From Gammaproteobacteria bacterium 54_18_T64 (GTDB lineage: Bacteria; Pseudomonadota; Gammaproteobacteria; Pseudomonadales; Porticoccaceae): DNA of 53,259 nucleotides. The stretch covers positions 1-53,259 of the forward strand of contig MAAU01000018.1 in NCBI GenBank assembly GCA_002162825.1, read 5' to 3'. Numbering within the stretch: position 1 is the first letter of the stretch; each line of letters starts with the position of its first letter. The position numbers and the translations under genes are program-made. Of the stretch, positions 1-7,417 are shown in pieces. The notes under the pieces were generated by a model. The model was not told where the DNA came from. It saw only the letters and a program-made list of their open reading frames with translations, and did no database searches.

Positions 1-418
1 GAACCTTGACCAGCTGTCCAGCACTATCCGACACCTGTATCTGAACGGCCGACGCAGCGACCGGCATGGCCACCACACCCGAAATTTCATCACCCGGCAC
101 ATAGAGCGCCTGGTTGGAGGCACTAATGACATCGCGCCCCACCAAAGAGGAGGCCTGAATAGCCCGGGTAGACATCATTGACGCACCCAAGTCTGACAGA
201 GAGGTCTCCATAGCTTGGACCCCGTCCACCATACTAAACTGAGCAATTTGCGTTAAAAACTCAGCATTCTCCATCGGCTTGGTGGGATCTTGATTATTCA
301 GCTGAGCCACCAGCAGGCGCATAAACTCCTCCTGGCCCAGCTCTTCTTTCTTCTTTACCGCCGAACCTAAACCACCGGTTTGTTCGACACCTAAAATAGT
401 TGCAATATCAGTTGTCAT
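1..418 (-). CDS. flgD: Flagellar hook assembly scaffold FlgD (3' part outside window)
   Basis: FlgD is the hook-capping scaffold: it sits on the growing rod/hook, lets FlgE subunits polymerise, and is then discarded. The visible 139 codons start with MTTDIATILGVEQ and carry the family's N-terminal signature, an EEFMRLLVAQLNNQDPTKPM stretch (about residues 32-51) followed by NAEFLTQIAQFSMVDG. The N-terminal half is what is exported and conserved. The C-terminal Ig-like/tudor part continues left of base 1, so this is a window-edge truncation and not a broken gene. The ATG at 418 is preceded by AAGGAG at a good distance. It is the third gene after flgB and flgC in the same direction (11 bp after flgC), so it should be transcribed from the sigma-54 site in front of flgB. 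Confidence 0.95.
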   Translation of the reverse strand, partial: MTTDIATILGVEQTGGLGSAVKKKEELGQEEFMRLLVAQLNNQDPTKPMENAEFLTQIAQFSMVDGVQAMETSLSDLGASMMSTRAIQASSLVGRDVISASNQALYVPGDEISGVVAMPVAASAVQIQVSDSAGQLVKV

Positions 419-429
419 TATGCTTCTCC

Positions 430-843
430 TTAGCGACCCAGACTCAGGGTCTGCACCAGTAATTGCTTCGCCGTATTCATCGCTTCAACGCTATTTTGGT
501 AAGCTCGAGAGGCGGCAATCATATTGGCCATTTCCTCGACGCTATTGACGTTGCTGTGGTAAATATAGCCATCTTTGTCGGCCAAAGAGTGGTGGGGCGA
601 GTATTCTTTGCGGCCCGGAGGCCCAGCTTCCATAATGCCCTCCACCTTGACGCCGACGGCGCCTCGACGACTGCCAAAGGGCTCGACCATGGTGGCAAAG
701 ACCGGCTGGCGCGAACGATAGACATCACCGGCACTGCCACTGACCACCTCGGAGTTGGCCAAGTTGCTGGCCACGGTATCGAGCCACACGGTATGCGCCG
801 CTAAAGCCGAACCCGACACTCTCATCACTCCTTCTAAGCTCAT
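430..843 (-). CDS. flgC: Flagellar basal-body proximal rod protein FlgC
   Basis: FlgC is one of the proximal rod proteins of the flagellar basal body, exported by the flagellar type III apparatus. The 137-residue product has the usual family length. Its N-terminal helix ends in LDTVASNLANSEV (the rod/hook-family N-terminal motif), and it closes with the conserved helix NMIAASRAYQNSVEAMNTAK, which forms the coiled-coil partner of the N-terminal helix. The middle holds the short variable domain ending in KEYSPHHSLADKDGYIYHSN, typical of FlgC. The gene lies 3 bp downstream of flgB and 11 bp upstream of flgD, so the three are clearly one operon. Confidence 0.96.
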   Translation of the reverse strand: MSLEGVMRVSGSALAAHTVWLDTVASNLANSEVVSGSAGDVYRSRQPVFATMVEPFGSRRGAVGVKVEGIMEAGPPGRKEYSPHHSLADKDGYIYHSNVNSVEEMANMIAASRAYQNSVEAMNTAKQLLVQTLSLGR

Positions 844-846
844 CGC

Positions 847-1230
847 TTAATCTCCTCTCAGGGCCAGCATCAGGCCTTTGATTTTGCCATCGAGAAAGCG
901 CAGATTGACCTGGTAACGCACCGCGTTGTCTGCGTAGGCCGACTGCTCCATCGGCATATCGACACTGTTGCCATTAATCGATGACTGTGCCGGCTTACGA
1001 TAAAAAACCTTGGTATTAAAATCCTTATTCGCCTGCATGTGCCCGGCGTGGCTTTGCTCCAGGCGCTCGGCACTGGCAGTGCGCAGGGCAGAACGAAAAT
1101 CCACATCCCTGGCGCGATAGCCCGGGGTTTCGGCATTGGCGATATTGGCCGCCAATAATTCTGCTCTCTGAGCATGGAAATAGAGGGCCTGGGCCTGCTT
1201 ACCGAGTATGGAACCAATTTGAGCGGACAT
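847..1230 (-). CDS. flgB: Flagellar basal-body rod protein FlgB
   Basis: FlgB is the proximal rod subunit thought to contact the MS-ring/export-gate region. The 127-residue product has the rod-family N-terminal motif NIANAETPGYRARDVDF near residues 30-46 and a C-terminal amphipathic helix. I chose the ATG at 1230 (MSAQIGSILGKQ): it fits homologue lengths and has a GGGAAAG Shine-Dalgarno-like stretch about 9 bases upstream. An in-frame ATG at 1248 would add six residues but has no ribosome-binding site. It is the first gene of flgB-flgC-flgD. A near-perfect sigma-54 site lies upstream at 1276-1291. Confidence 0.95.
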   Translation of the reverse strand: MSAQIGSILGKQAQALYFHAQRAELLAANIANAETPGYRARDVDFRSALRTASAERLEQSHAGHMQANKDFNTKVFYRKPAQSSINGNSVDMPMEQSAYADNAVRYQVNLRFLDGKIKGLMLALRGD

Positions 1231-1275
1231 ATCATCTTTCCCATTCATCGTTTAAACGCTACTGAGCAAAGACAC

Positions 1276-1291
1276 TGCAACCCCTGTGCCA
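1276..1291 (-). promoter_or_regulatory. Sigma-54 (RpoN) promoter for flgBCD
   Basis: Read on the minus strand the site is TGGCAC-AGGGG-TTGCA, matching the RpoN consensus TGGCACG-N4-TTGCW at every position except the weakly conserved seventh base. The -24 GG and -12 GC are in register. The start of transcription would fall near 1264, about 34 bases before the chosen flgB start. Flagellar rod/hook operons in Pseudomonas and Vibrio are known RpoN (and FleQ/FlrC) targets, so the match is in the expected place. No enhancer site was identified. Confidence 0.88.
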
Positions 1292-1481
1292 AAACATTTA
1301 GTTGTTAATTTTCAAATAGTTATGACATTACCATTCGTAAAAACACCCGATAGCGGCAAGGGGCTGCCGGATGACGGCAAGACATCTGCCGCGCTTTAGC
1401 TATTCTAAAAAGAGCCTCCAGAAAAACCCAAAAGGTAGTCGGCCCAAATATTGCTTAGCTATTAACAATCCTTGATGAACG

Positions 1482-2273
1482 ATGATTACCGGACCCAGAG
1501 ACGCCAAAAAATTGACTACTCTCGAAAAAGCTCCCCACAGCCCGCGTACGGCAAGCCCATGGCTAGCAACAGCCACGACGGCTCTTGCTCTCTGCGCCGT
1601 CCTGCTACTCGGCAGCACTGCCACCCTGGCCGAAGAGAGTAAATTTCAAGCCATCAGCACCATCAAGGACGCTGCCAAAACATTCCTCAACGGCCACAAG
1701 GATATTCGGGGGCTAGCCAACACCACGGTAAAAATTGGTCACCTCGACGCACGCTTAACACTGCCCAACTGCAACACAGCACTCGAGGCCTTTCTGCCCC
1801 CGGGTGCCAATGTCAGCGGCAAGACGACTATCGGTGTGCGATGCCAGGGCTCACGCCCCTGGACACTCTATGTACCCGCCAGCGTCACCACTGTCACCAC
1901 TGTACTTATCGCCAATGCGCCGCTGCGGCGCGGACACCTTGTTGGCGCCGAGGATATTGCCAGGCAAACCAAAGATATCCGTTCGCTGAGTCGAGCCTAT
2001 TTGAGCAAACCACAACAGGTCATTGGCAAGGTTCTGAAAAAAAACCTGGCCAACGGGGCTCTGTTTACCAGCGCGGTGCTCACCGAGCCCCATATCATCG
2101 AAAAAGGCCAGCAGGTCAGCCTACAGGCCGGCAGCCACGGCCTTAAAGTCAACGTCACTGCGATTGCATTAAACGATGGCGCCGTGGGAGAAAAGATTCG
2201 CGTCAAAAACCTATCATCCAGCAAGATTGTCGAGGGCACCATACTCGCCTCCGGGGTGGTTCGGGCTGAGTAA
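1482..2273 (+). CDS. flgA: Flagellar P-ring assembly chaperone FlgA
   Basis: FlgA is a periplasmic chaperone for the flagellar P-ring protein FlgI. The protein has a hydrophobic export segment (about residues 29-48, ending in STATLA), then a beta-rich region with CQGSRPWTLYVPA, and a C-terminal SAF-type domain (KGQQVSLQAGSHGLKVNVTA, VGEKIRVKNLSSSKIVEG) characteristic of FlgA. At 263 residues it is slightly long because the n-region before the signal segment is about 28 residues. The ATG at 1482 has no good ribosome-binding site, and an in-frame TTG at 1512 is a possible alternative start. It is divergent from flgBCD and followed 110 bp later by flgM, the common gammaproteobacterial arrangement. 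Confidence 0.93.
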   Translation: MITGPRDAKKLTTLEKAPHSPRTASPWLATATTALALCAVLLLGSTATLAEESKFQAISTIKDAAKTFLNGHKDIRGLANTTVKIGHLDARLTLPNCNTALEAFLPPGANVSGKTTIGVRCQGSRPWTLYVPASVTTVTTVLIANAPLRRGHLVGAEDIARQTKDIRSLSRAYLSKPQQVIGKVLKKNLANGALFTSAVLTEPHIIEKGQQVSLQAGSHGLKVNVTAIALNDGAVGEKIRVKNLSSSKIVEGTILASGVVRAE

Positions 2274-2310
2274 ATGAACGCACAATGATGAATAATTTCA
2301 ACGTCTGCAC

Positions 2311-2337
2311 TAAAGTTTTTCACAAATATGCCGATAA
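2311..2337 (+). promoter_or_regulatory. Sigma-28 (FliA) promoter for flgM
   Basis: The sequence TAAAGTTT, an 11-base spacer, then GCCGATAA is an exact match to the enterobacterial/pseudomonad FliA consensus TAAAGTTT-N11-GCCGATAA. Transcription would start near 2345, giving a leader of about 40 bases before the flgM ATG at 2384. This gives flgM-flgN (and probably the PilZ gene) a late-class promoter in addition to read-through from flgA. It fits the known feedback in which FliA drives its own anti-sigma factor. Confidence 0.93.
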
Positions 2338-2383
2338 GCTAATTGCCAGTGTTTCGACACTGTAAACGGGAAGGACAAGCACC

Positions 2384-2689
2384 ATGGAAATCAGATCAAC
2401 GCCAGGCTCTAACGGGCTCAACACCAACAGCGGTAAAAAAGCCGACGCCAGCCAAGCCCCCAATGTCGGGAGCACCGCCGCCCCGCAAGCCAACGCCGAA
2501 TCGAGCACGGTTACGGTTACCGACTCCGCCTTGAAACTACTCGAAGTCGAAAAGACGCTTGCCGACATGCCGAGCTTTGATGCCGAAAAGGTGGCACGCA
2601 TCAAGCAAGCCCTGAGCGATGGCTCCTACGCCATCAATACCGACCAGATAGCCGACAAACTGATAAAATTTGAGCAGGGCCTGGCCTAG
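2384..2689 (+). CDS. flgM: Anti-sigma-28 factor FlgM
   Basis: FlgM binds and inhibits FliA until the hook-basal body is complete, and is then exported through the flagellar channel. The 101-residue product has a disordered, polar N-terminal half (MEIRSTPGSNGLNTNSGKK) and the conserved C-terminal sigma-binding half with VTVTDSALKLLEVEKTLADM and KVARIKQALSDGSYAINTD. The ATG at 2384 has a GGAAGGA ribosome-binding site. The FliA-type promoter just upstream and flgN 43 bp downstream support the assignment. Confidence 0.95.
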   Translation: MEIRSTPGSNGLNTNSGKKADASQAPNVGSTAAPQANAESSTVTVTDSALKLLEVEKTLADMPSFDAEKVARIKQALSDGSYAINTDQIADKLIKFEQGLA

Positions 2690-2732
2690 CCCAACGCCAG
2701 CAGACCTTCATTCACCAAACCGGTATTGAGCC

Positions 2733-3197
2733 TTGAAAGACCTTATTGCCCTCTTCGACAAAACCACCGCACTCACCCTCGAACTCGTCGATGTACTGGG
2801 CGAAGAGAGAGAGGCCCTGTGTCAACAAGAGATCGAGACTCTCGAGAGCGTTATCGAAAAGAAACTGGGTGTCGCACAGGCCCTGCAAGCCCTCGACCGC
2901 CAGCGCGATGGAGCACTGGCAAAACTGGGCATAGCCCCCGGTTTAACGGGCCTGGAAACACTGCTAGCAGCCCACCCTGAACCACGCCTACACGACAGCT
3001 GGCAGGCTCTTTGCGCTGCAAGCCGACGTTGCAAAGAAGACAACCTGCTAGTTGGCACCATGATCAGCAAAAACCAGCTGGTTACCGACCAGGCCCTGCA
3101 AATCCTCCGCAAGGGCAGCATAGAAACCATACAAACCTACGGCGCCAGCGGCACCAGCCTGCGACAGTCACAGTCTTCATCTCTGGGCAAAGCCTAA
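2733..3197 (+). CDS. flgN: Flagellar export chaperone FlgN
   Basis: FlgN is the cytoplasmic chaperone that delivers the hook-filament junction proteins FlgK and FlgL to the export apparatus. The 154-residue product is almost entirely helical and charged, as in the family, with LELVDVLGEEREAL at about residues 16-29 and a C-terminal amphipathic helix (NQLVTDQALQILR). The reading frame has no ATG near its start. TTG at 2733 is the best initiation codon, but the upstream ribosome-binding site is weak, so the exact start is uncertain. Function is assigned from size, helical character and position directly after flgM. Confidence 0.85.
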   Translation: MKDLIALFDKTTALTLELVDVLGEEREALCQQEIETLESVIEKKLGVAQALQALDRQRDGALAKLGIAPGLTGLETLLAAHPEPRLHDSWQALCAASRRCKEDNLLVGTMISKNQLVTDQALQILRKGSIETIQTYGASGTSLRQSQSSSLGKA

Positions 3198-3302
3198 AAC
3201 CAAACATTCGCCAGCAGGCCCAAACGCGGCATTTGCAACACTTCCTCGCCCCTGCTCACAGGCCGGGCTGCAAACCCAGGACCAACACGCTACTATAAAC
3301 TC

Positions 3303-4046
3303 ATGCCATTTGAAGAATCGAACATCGAACACACGGACTCGACCCACTCCAAAAAAAATCAAGACAGCATCAAAATCAAAGCCCACAAGTTGCTTATTCT
3401 CAAGGCACTGCAGGAAAACCGCAGCCCACTCAGTCTCAGCATTGAAGGTAGCGAAGGCACGTTTGTGAGTATTATTCTGGCGATCGATGGCGAGAACAGC
3501 ATCATCGAGCTGGACGAACTCGCCGATAGCGCCGCCCACCTCACTTTGCTTGAAGCACAGAATTATCGCGCCAGTGGCTGGCTACAGGGGGTCAATATCG
3601 ACTTCAATGCCCATATTACTGATCAGCAACAGAACGGGGGGCTAACGCGCTATCACTCAACGCTGCCCGACACCATTTATCAGTATCAACGCCGCACCGG
3701 CTATCGCACTCATGTCAGCATGATGTCCTCGCCCGAGGTCCACTTAATTCTCGCTGACAATCAGGTGGTCAAGGGCCGCATTAGTGACATCTCGACCTCT
3801 GGCGCCCTGCTCACAATACCCGTGGGCAGCCCCATAGCACCGGGAGACAAAATCAGCCAGTGCATCTTCAAGGCCATCGACAAAAAAATGATTATTGTTG
3901 AGGCCGAAGTACGTCGCCAGATGGACAGCGAACAGAGCTCGAGAACACGACTAGGCTGTCGCTTCACCAATGTTGACCAGGCGACAACGCAAGATTTACA
4001 GCGCTACGCCGCCGCCGTCGAAAGGCAGAACGCTCGACGGCGCTAA
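3303..4046 (+). CDS. flgZ: YcgR/FlgZ-type c-di-GMP receptor with PilZ domain (flagellar brake)
   Basis: Cytoplasmic c-di-GMP receptor expected to slow or stop flagellar rotation when the second messenger is high. The 247-residue protein has an N-terminal YcgR-like beta domain (about residues 30-125) and a C-terminal PilZ domain. Both halves of the PilZ ligand motif are intact: QRRTGYR with R131 and R135 as the RxxxR loop, and DISTSG at 162-167 as the D/NxSxxG motif, so c-di-GMP binding is expected. In Pseudomonas the gene after flgMN encodes the same type of protein (FlgZ), which matches its position here. The ribosome-binding site is weak. The gene is convergent with a diguanylate cyclase gene 40 bp away. 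Confidence 0.88.
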   Translation: MPFEESNIEHTDSTHSKKNQDSIKIKAHKLLILKALQENRSPLSLSIEGSEGTFVSIILAIDGENSIIELDELADSAAHLTLLEAQNYRASGWLQGVNIDFNAHITDQQQNGGLTRYHSTLPDTIYQYQRRTGYRTHVSMMSSPEVHLILADNQVVKGRISDISTSGALLTIPVGSPIAPGDKISQCIFKAIDKKMIIVEAEVRRQMDSEQSSRTRLGCRFTNVDQATTQDLQRYAAAVERQNARRR

Positions 4047-4086
4047 TTCACGCGGCGACAATTTCTACGCTTTTCTCCCCCTGCGA

Positions 4087-5643
4087 CTAAGCCTTGGCAC
4101 AGCCGTCGCGGCCATTATCCTTCACTTCATACATGGCGACATCGGCCCTTTCAAACAGAGCTTCGCTGCTCTCACCCTCTTTGAGTTGCGCGACACCAAT
4201 GGACAGCGAGACCTCCACCGACTGACCTCGGCTATGAAAGCCACAGCGCTTCACCGCATCGCAAAAGCCCTGGGCCACGGCCAGCGCATCATCGACAGAG
4301 GTGCCGGGCAACAGCAGGACGAATTCATCACCCCCATAGCGAGCGATGTAGTCGGTATCTCGCACCCTGCCCGCCATTAGTTTGGCAATGGTTTGCAATA
4401 CTTTATCACCGGCCTTATGACCAAAGGTATCGTTGACGAACTTGAACTTGTCGATGTCCACCAACAAAATCGATAGCGGAAAACCAATGCGATGGCTGCG
4501 CGCCAGCTCTTCCTCAATGCGCTTATCAAAACCTCCGCGATTGGCAACACCGGTTAACGAGTCCATCACCAGCACCTGCTGTTTCTCCATCAGCTGATGG
4601 CGCAAGCCCTCTACTTCTTCATTCATGGCCTGCGTCTGGCGAGTCAGCTCCTCGATCTTGCCCTTGGCAGTTTCGAGCTGCTGCTTTTCGGTCTCGACAT
4701 AGTCCGCCACCTTGGTAGATAGACGCTCCGCCCGGGTGCGAATAATCTGCTTCAAGACATCCAGGTCATTATTTTCATTGACCGCCGCCTCCATACCAGA
4801 AACCTCACCACCCACTTCCAGCTGAATATTATTGACACTTTGCAATGAGGCTTCAATATCGATTGAGGCAGCCAAACCCTCCTCCAGGCTTTTGAGCTGC
4901 AGCCGCAATTGCGCTAAAAATTGTTCGGTGTACTGCCTCTCCTGGTCAATGTGTCGCGCCACCTCAATCACCAAAGTCAGCGCCTCACCAAGCACCGCCT
5001 CCAGTTCATCCATGCTAACGATACGCGCCAGGTCGTTTCTGACGCTGACAAGCCGGCCATCATCCGGCTCTAAGAGGTTTAACTGATCGAGCAATTTAAC
5101 CAACACCGGAGCAATGACATCGAGCACATGGGCCAGTGAAAGCGCCCCCTGAGACTCCGCCGCCAAGCCCGGCTCAACAAGCGGGGCAAGCTCCGCCCCG
5201 GGCTCAGACGAGTTCAAGCCAATATCAACCAGCAAGGGAATGATTTTCTCAACCTGCTCGACCGTTTCCTGCAGAGAGGCGGCGAGCATCAACTCACCCT
5301 TAAGATTTGCGACTTGCGTCACGCTAGGAAAGCAGCTCTCTATCGCCGCGAATAACTCAACGGCCGTCGTTTTGATCGAAAGCTCAAAGCCACTGGCAAA
5401 CTCGACCCGCCCGGAGACAATGTATTTTAGAAATCGCGCCGCACTGTCTTTAAATTCTGACGAAGAGGCGCTGTCGCTGAGGGAGACCCGAAGCTGCTCG
5501 AGCAAATAGTCCAGCTTCGGGTCTCGACCCTGAGCCAGTCGCGTCAATTCAACGGCCAAACGCGCCAACAAGGCAGATCTGCCGTTGCCGTTGCCGTTCC
5601 CGTTGCGATTCGCCTCATCAGAAGCCGCTGCTTTAGTTTGCAT
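4087..5643 (-). CDS. Diguanylate cyclase (GGDEF protein) with long helical N-terminus
   Basis: Makes c-di-GMP from two GTP. The C-terminal GGDEF domain (about residues 350-515) has the catalytic GGDEF at 437-441, and an inhibitory RxxD site (RDTD, 428-431) exactly five residues earlier, so product feedback is expected. No EAL domain is present. The N-terminal 340 residues are mostly alpha-helical without a recognisable sensor domain or membrane span, and end in a coiled coil (about 295-355) leading into the cyclase. This suggests a soluble, oligomerisation-controlled enzyme. Residues 13-21 are an NGNGNGNG repeat encoded by a six-base tandem repeat. Because it lies beside the PilZ brake gene, a local producer/receptor pairing for motility is a reasonable inference, but the input signal is unknown. 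Confidence 0.92.
   Translation of the reverse strand: MQTKAAASDEANRNGNGNGNGRSALLARLAVELTRLAQGRDPKLDYLLEQLRVSLSDSASSSEFKDSAARFLKYIVSGRVEFASGFELSIKTTAVELFAAIESCFPSVTQVANLKGELMLAASLQETVEQVEKIIPLLVDIGLNSSEPGAELAPLVEPGLAAESQGALSLAHVLDVIAPVLVKLLDQLNLLEPDDGRLVSVRNDLARIVSMDELEAVLGEALTLVIEVARHIDQERQYTEQFLAQLRLQLKSLEEGLAASIDIEASLQSVNNIQLEVGGEVSGMEAAVNENNDLDVLKQIIRTRAERLSTKVADYVETEKQQLETAKGKIEELTRQTQAMNEEVEGLRHQLMEKQQVLVMDSLTGVANRGGFDKRIEEELARSHRIGFPLSILLVDIDKFKFVNDTFGHKAGDKVLQTIAKLMAGRVRDTDYIARYGGDEFVLLLPGTSVDDALAVAQGFCDAVKRCGFHSRGQSVEVSLSIGVAQLKEGESSEALFERADVAMYEVKDNGRDGCAKA
5581..5604 (-). repeat. Hexanucleotide tandem repeat encoding Asn-Gly pairs
   Basis: Four copies of a six-base unit (AACGGC on the coding strand, first copy AACGGG) lie in the 5' end of the diguanylate cyclase gene and encode the NGNGNGNG tract. 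Slippage would change the number of Asn-Gly pairs without breaking the frame. Confidence 0.85.
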
Positions 5644-5921
5644 CCCACCCCCTATGTTTCAACCGCACACGCATGATGATTGCCATCCAGGCCCGGCCAC
5701 ACAAAAATTTTCAATCTACCAACCACGAATTTCACGCAAGCACTCTTATATTTTTATGGTAAAAGCGTCAAAATAATGACTTCCTCCGGAGAGGAAAGAT
5801 CCCATCCAGATTAGTTTAGCAAAAATTCCGTGACAGAATACTCAAATACGATGAAATACATAACGGCATACTTAGTGCATTCAAATACCCATAGCCACTA
5901 ACATACTGCCAGCCAACGCCC

Positions 5922-6911
5922 ATGAACAAAGCGACGCACTTGCAAGCAAACCCCGCAAACCGGACAACCAGGGACAGCAAGGTCAATCAAAACCTTAGCC
6001 CCTCTCTCGCCAGAATTCGCAATCGGCCCGCAACTGTACCAACCCGCCACGAAACCAGCCCAAAAAAAAGCCGCGCCACCTCCCCTGCCGGCCAACCAGG
6101 CCCAGCAAGACCCGCACCGGAACAGTCTCAACACTCGACAAGCGGCAACAGGAAAATCCTCCAAACCCCAGGCCCAACTGCCATCAACGACCGCCAAACA
6201 GGGTCAAACTCGGCCCGCATGGTGCCCTGGCTCATCGCCAGCATCACCTTAACCCTGGCCCTTTTCAGCGGCAATTACGCCTGGCACACCCAGCAGCAAG
6301 TTGAAAAAATTAATCTGCGCCTAGAGCAGCTTGAAGCAGTTCCGGCAATAAACGCTGACTATTTACCAGAAACCAGTGTGCAGCTGGCCAAAAACAATGG
6401 CGAACTACTAAACCTCAAGACAGCACAGGAACAACTGAGCAACACGTTTGCCAGCCTGCAGGATCAACTGGCCAACAGTGAAGGGCTGGCGAGCTCTCGG
6501 CTTGTCACTCTGGAAAACGAGCTAGCGAGTCTCGCCAGCCTGATGCAAAACGTCGTAGCGCCTGAAAGCGGCCCGAGCCAAACTGAGCCACTAGCTCAAA
6601 GCGTAGAGGTCGAGGCCAATAGAGAAGCAGTAAGCGGTGACAATATGAAGAGCGCCCAGGAAACCAGGGACGCAAGAGAATACTGGTTTATTAATATCGC
6701 CAGCTTTTCCGATCGCAGCGCCGCCAACAATAGCTATGAAAAGGTTCTTAAAATAGCCGACAAGGCCTCGATCAAACCCTTAACTATTAACGGCAAGACC
6801 CTGTATCGCATCAGAGCAGAGGGCTACAGCTCCCAGCAAGCAGCAGAGGATGCAGCTCAAGTTTTACAAACACAGCTCGGCCTGTCCGGTTTGTGGATTA
6901 GCCGCGACTAG
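5922..6911 (+). CDS. SPOR-domain membrane protein
   Basis: SPOR domains bind denuded peptidoglycan glycans, often at the division site. The 329-residue protein has a basic, proline-rich, low-complexity cytoplasmic segment (1-100), one transmembrane helix (about 103-121), a periplasmic coiled coil (about 124-205), an acidic linker, and a C-terminal SPOR domain (about 253-327, starting EYWFINIASFSDRSAANN). This single-span, SPOR-at-the-end layout resembles FtsN/DamX-type proteins and some flagellum-associated SPOR proteins. It is not close enough to name. It lies 278 bp beyond the divergent diguanylate cyclase gene and converges on the DUF1820 gene. No strong ribosome-binding site is seen before the ATG. 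Confidence 0.82.
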   Translation: MNKATHLQANPANRTTRDSKVNQNLSPSLARIRNRPATVPTRHETSPKKSRATSPAGQPGPARPAPEQSQHSTSGNRKILQTPGPTAINDRQTGSNSARMVPWLIASITLTLALFSGNYAWHTQQQVEKINLRLEQLEAVPAINADYLPETSVQLAKNNGELLNLKTAQEQLSNTFASLQDQLANSEGLASSRLVTLENELASLASLMQNVVAPESGPSQTEPLAQSVEVEANREAVSGDNMKSAQETRDAREYWFINIASFSDRSAANNSYEKVLKIADKASIKPLTINGKTLYRIRAEGYSSQQAAEDAAQVLQTQLGLSGLWISRD

Positions 6912-6930
6912 ATTGCCTGCGGCAAGATCG

Positions 6931-7266
6931 CTAATCCCTTTTTTTAGGCCCCGGAGCCATGGACGGAAAGGATAGGGGCGTGACATTACCGCCCTTAACA
7001 TCCGTCACCTTACAGGCACCCTCTTTTTCCACTTCGTCGATACGAACCACTGAGTGCAGGGGGATATAGCTGCGTTTGACACTGGAAAATTCATTCTTCA
7101 ACTTTTCCTCACCCGGATCGACGATCATCTTCGAGCGCTCGTCAAAGACAAATTCCTCGACCTCCAGGAAACCCATCAGCTCACTCTGGTAGACCGAGCG
7201 CACATACAGCTCATAGACCTGGCCCTGATTGAAGAAAATGACTTTATAAATGGGATCTTTGGACAT
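6931..7266 (-). CDS. DUF1820 family protein
   Basis: Small soluble protein of 111 residues that matches the DUF1820 family, with KVIFFNQGQVYELYVRSVYQ at its start and VDPGEEKLKNEFSSVKR in the middle. The family is widespread in gammaproteobacteria, its biochemical role is unknown, and it is commonly found beside miaB, as here (divergent, 151 bp between starts). The beta-rich layout and the 'function requires a fixed position near translation genes' pattern suggest a housekeeping role, but nothing more specific can be read from the sequence. Confidence 0.88.
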   Translation of the reverse strand: MSKDPIYKVIFFNQGQVYELYVRSVYQSELMGFLEVEEFVFDERSKMIVDPGEEKLKNEFSSVKRSYIPLHSVVRIDEVEKEGACKVTDVKGGNVTPLSFPSMAPGPKKRD

Positions 7267-7380
7267 AGTGTTGGCGACTTACTGGATGAGGGAAACAAAT
7301 GGCGCGACATTTTAGCATACTGCCGGTCTGTTTTCTGCTGCCGTTCAGGGGCCTGGCTAGGCTAAGTGCTCTAGAAGGCC

Positions 7381-7386
7381 TATAAT
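7381..7386 (+). promoter_or_regulatory. Probable -10 element of the miaB promoter
   Basis: A perfect TATAAT lies 32 bases before the miaB ATG in the divergent miaB/DUF1820 intergenic region. The -35 region at 16-18 bp spacing is poor (around TAGGCT), so this is a partial promoter call. Confidence 0.5.
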
Positions 7387-7417
7387 CGCCCACCTTGCCA
7401 ATCACGCCCGAGCCCCC

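Noticed and set aside
463-804. 113-codon plus-strand frame opposite flgC
   Set aside because: It is a shadow of the strongly supported flgC gene on the other strand.
5781-5796. TTCCTCCGGAGAGGAA hairpin between the cyclase and SPOR genes, considered as a terminator or riboswitch
   Set aside because: There is no T tract and no c-di-GMP riboswitch core around it. It lies between divergent genes, so a terminator is not expected.
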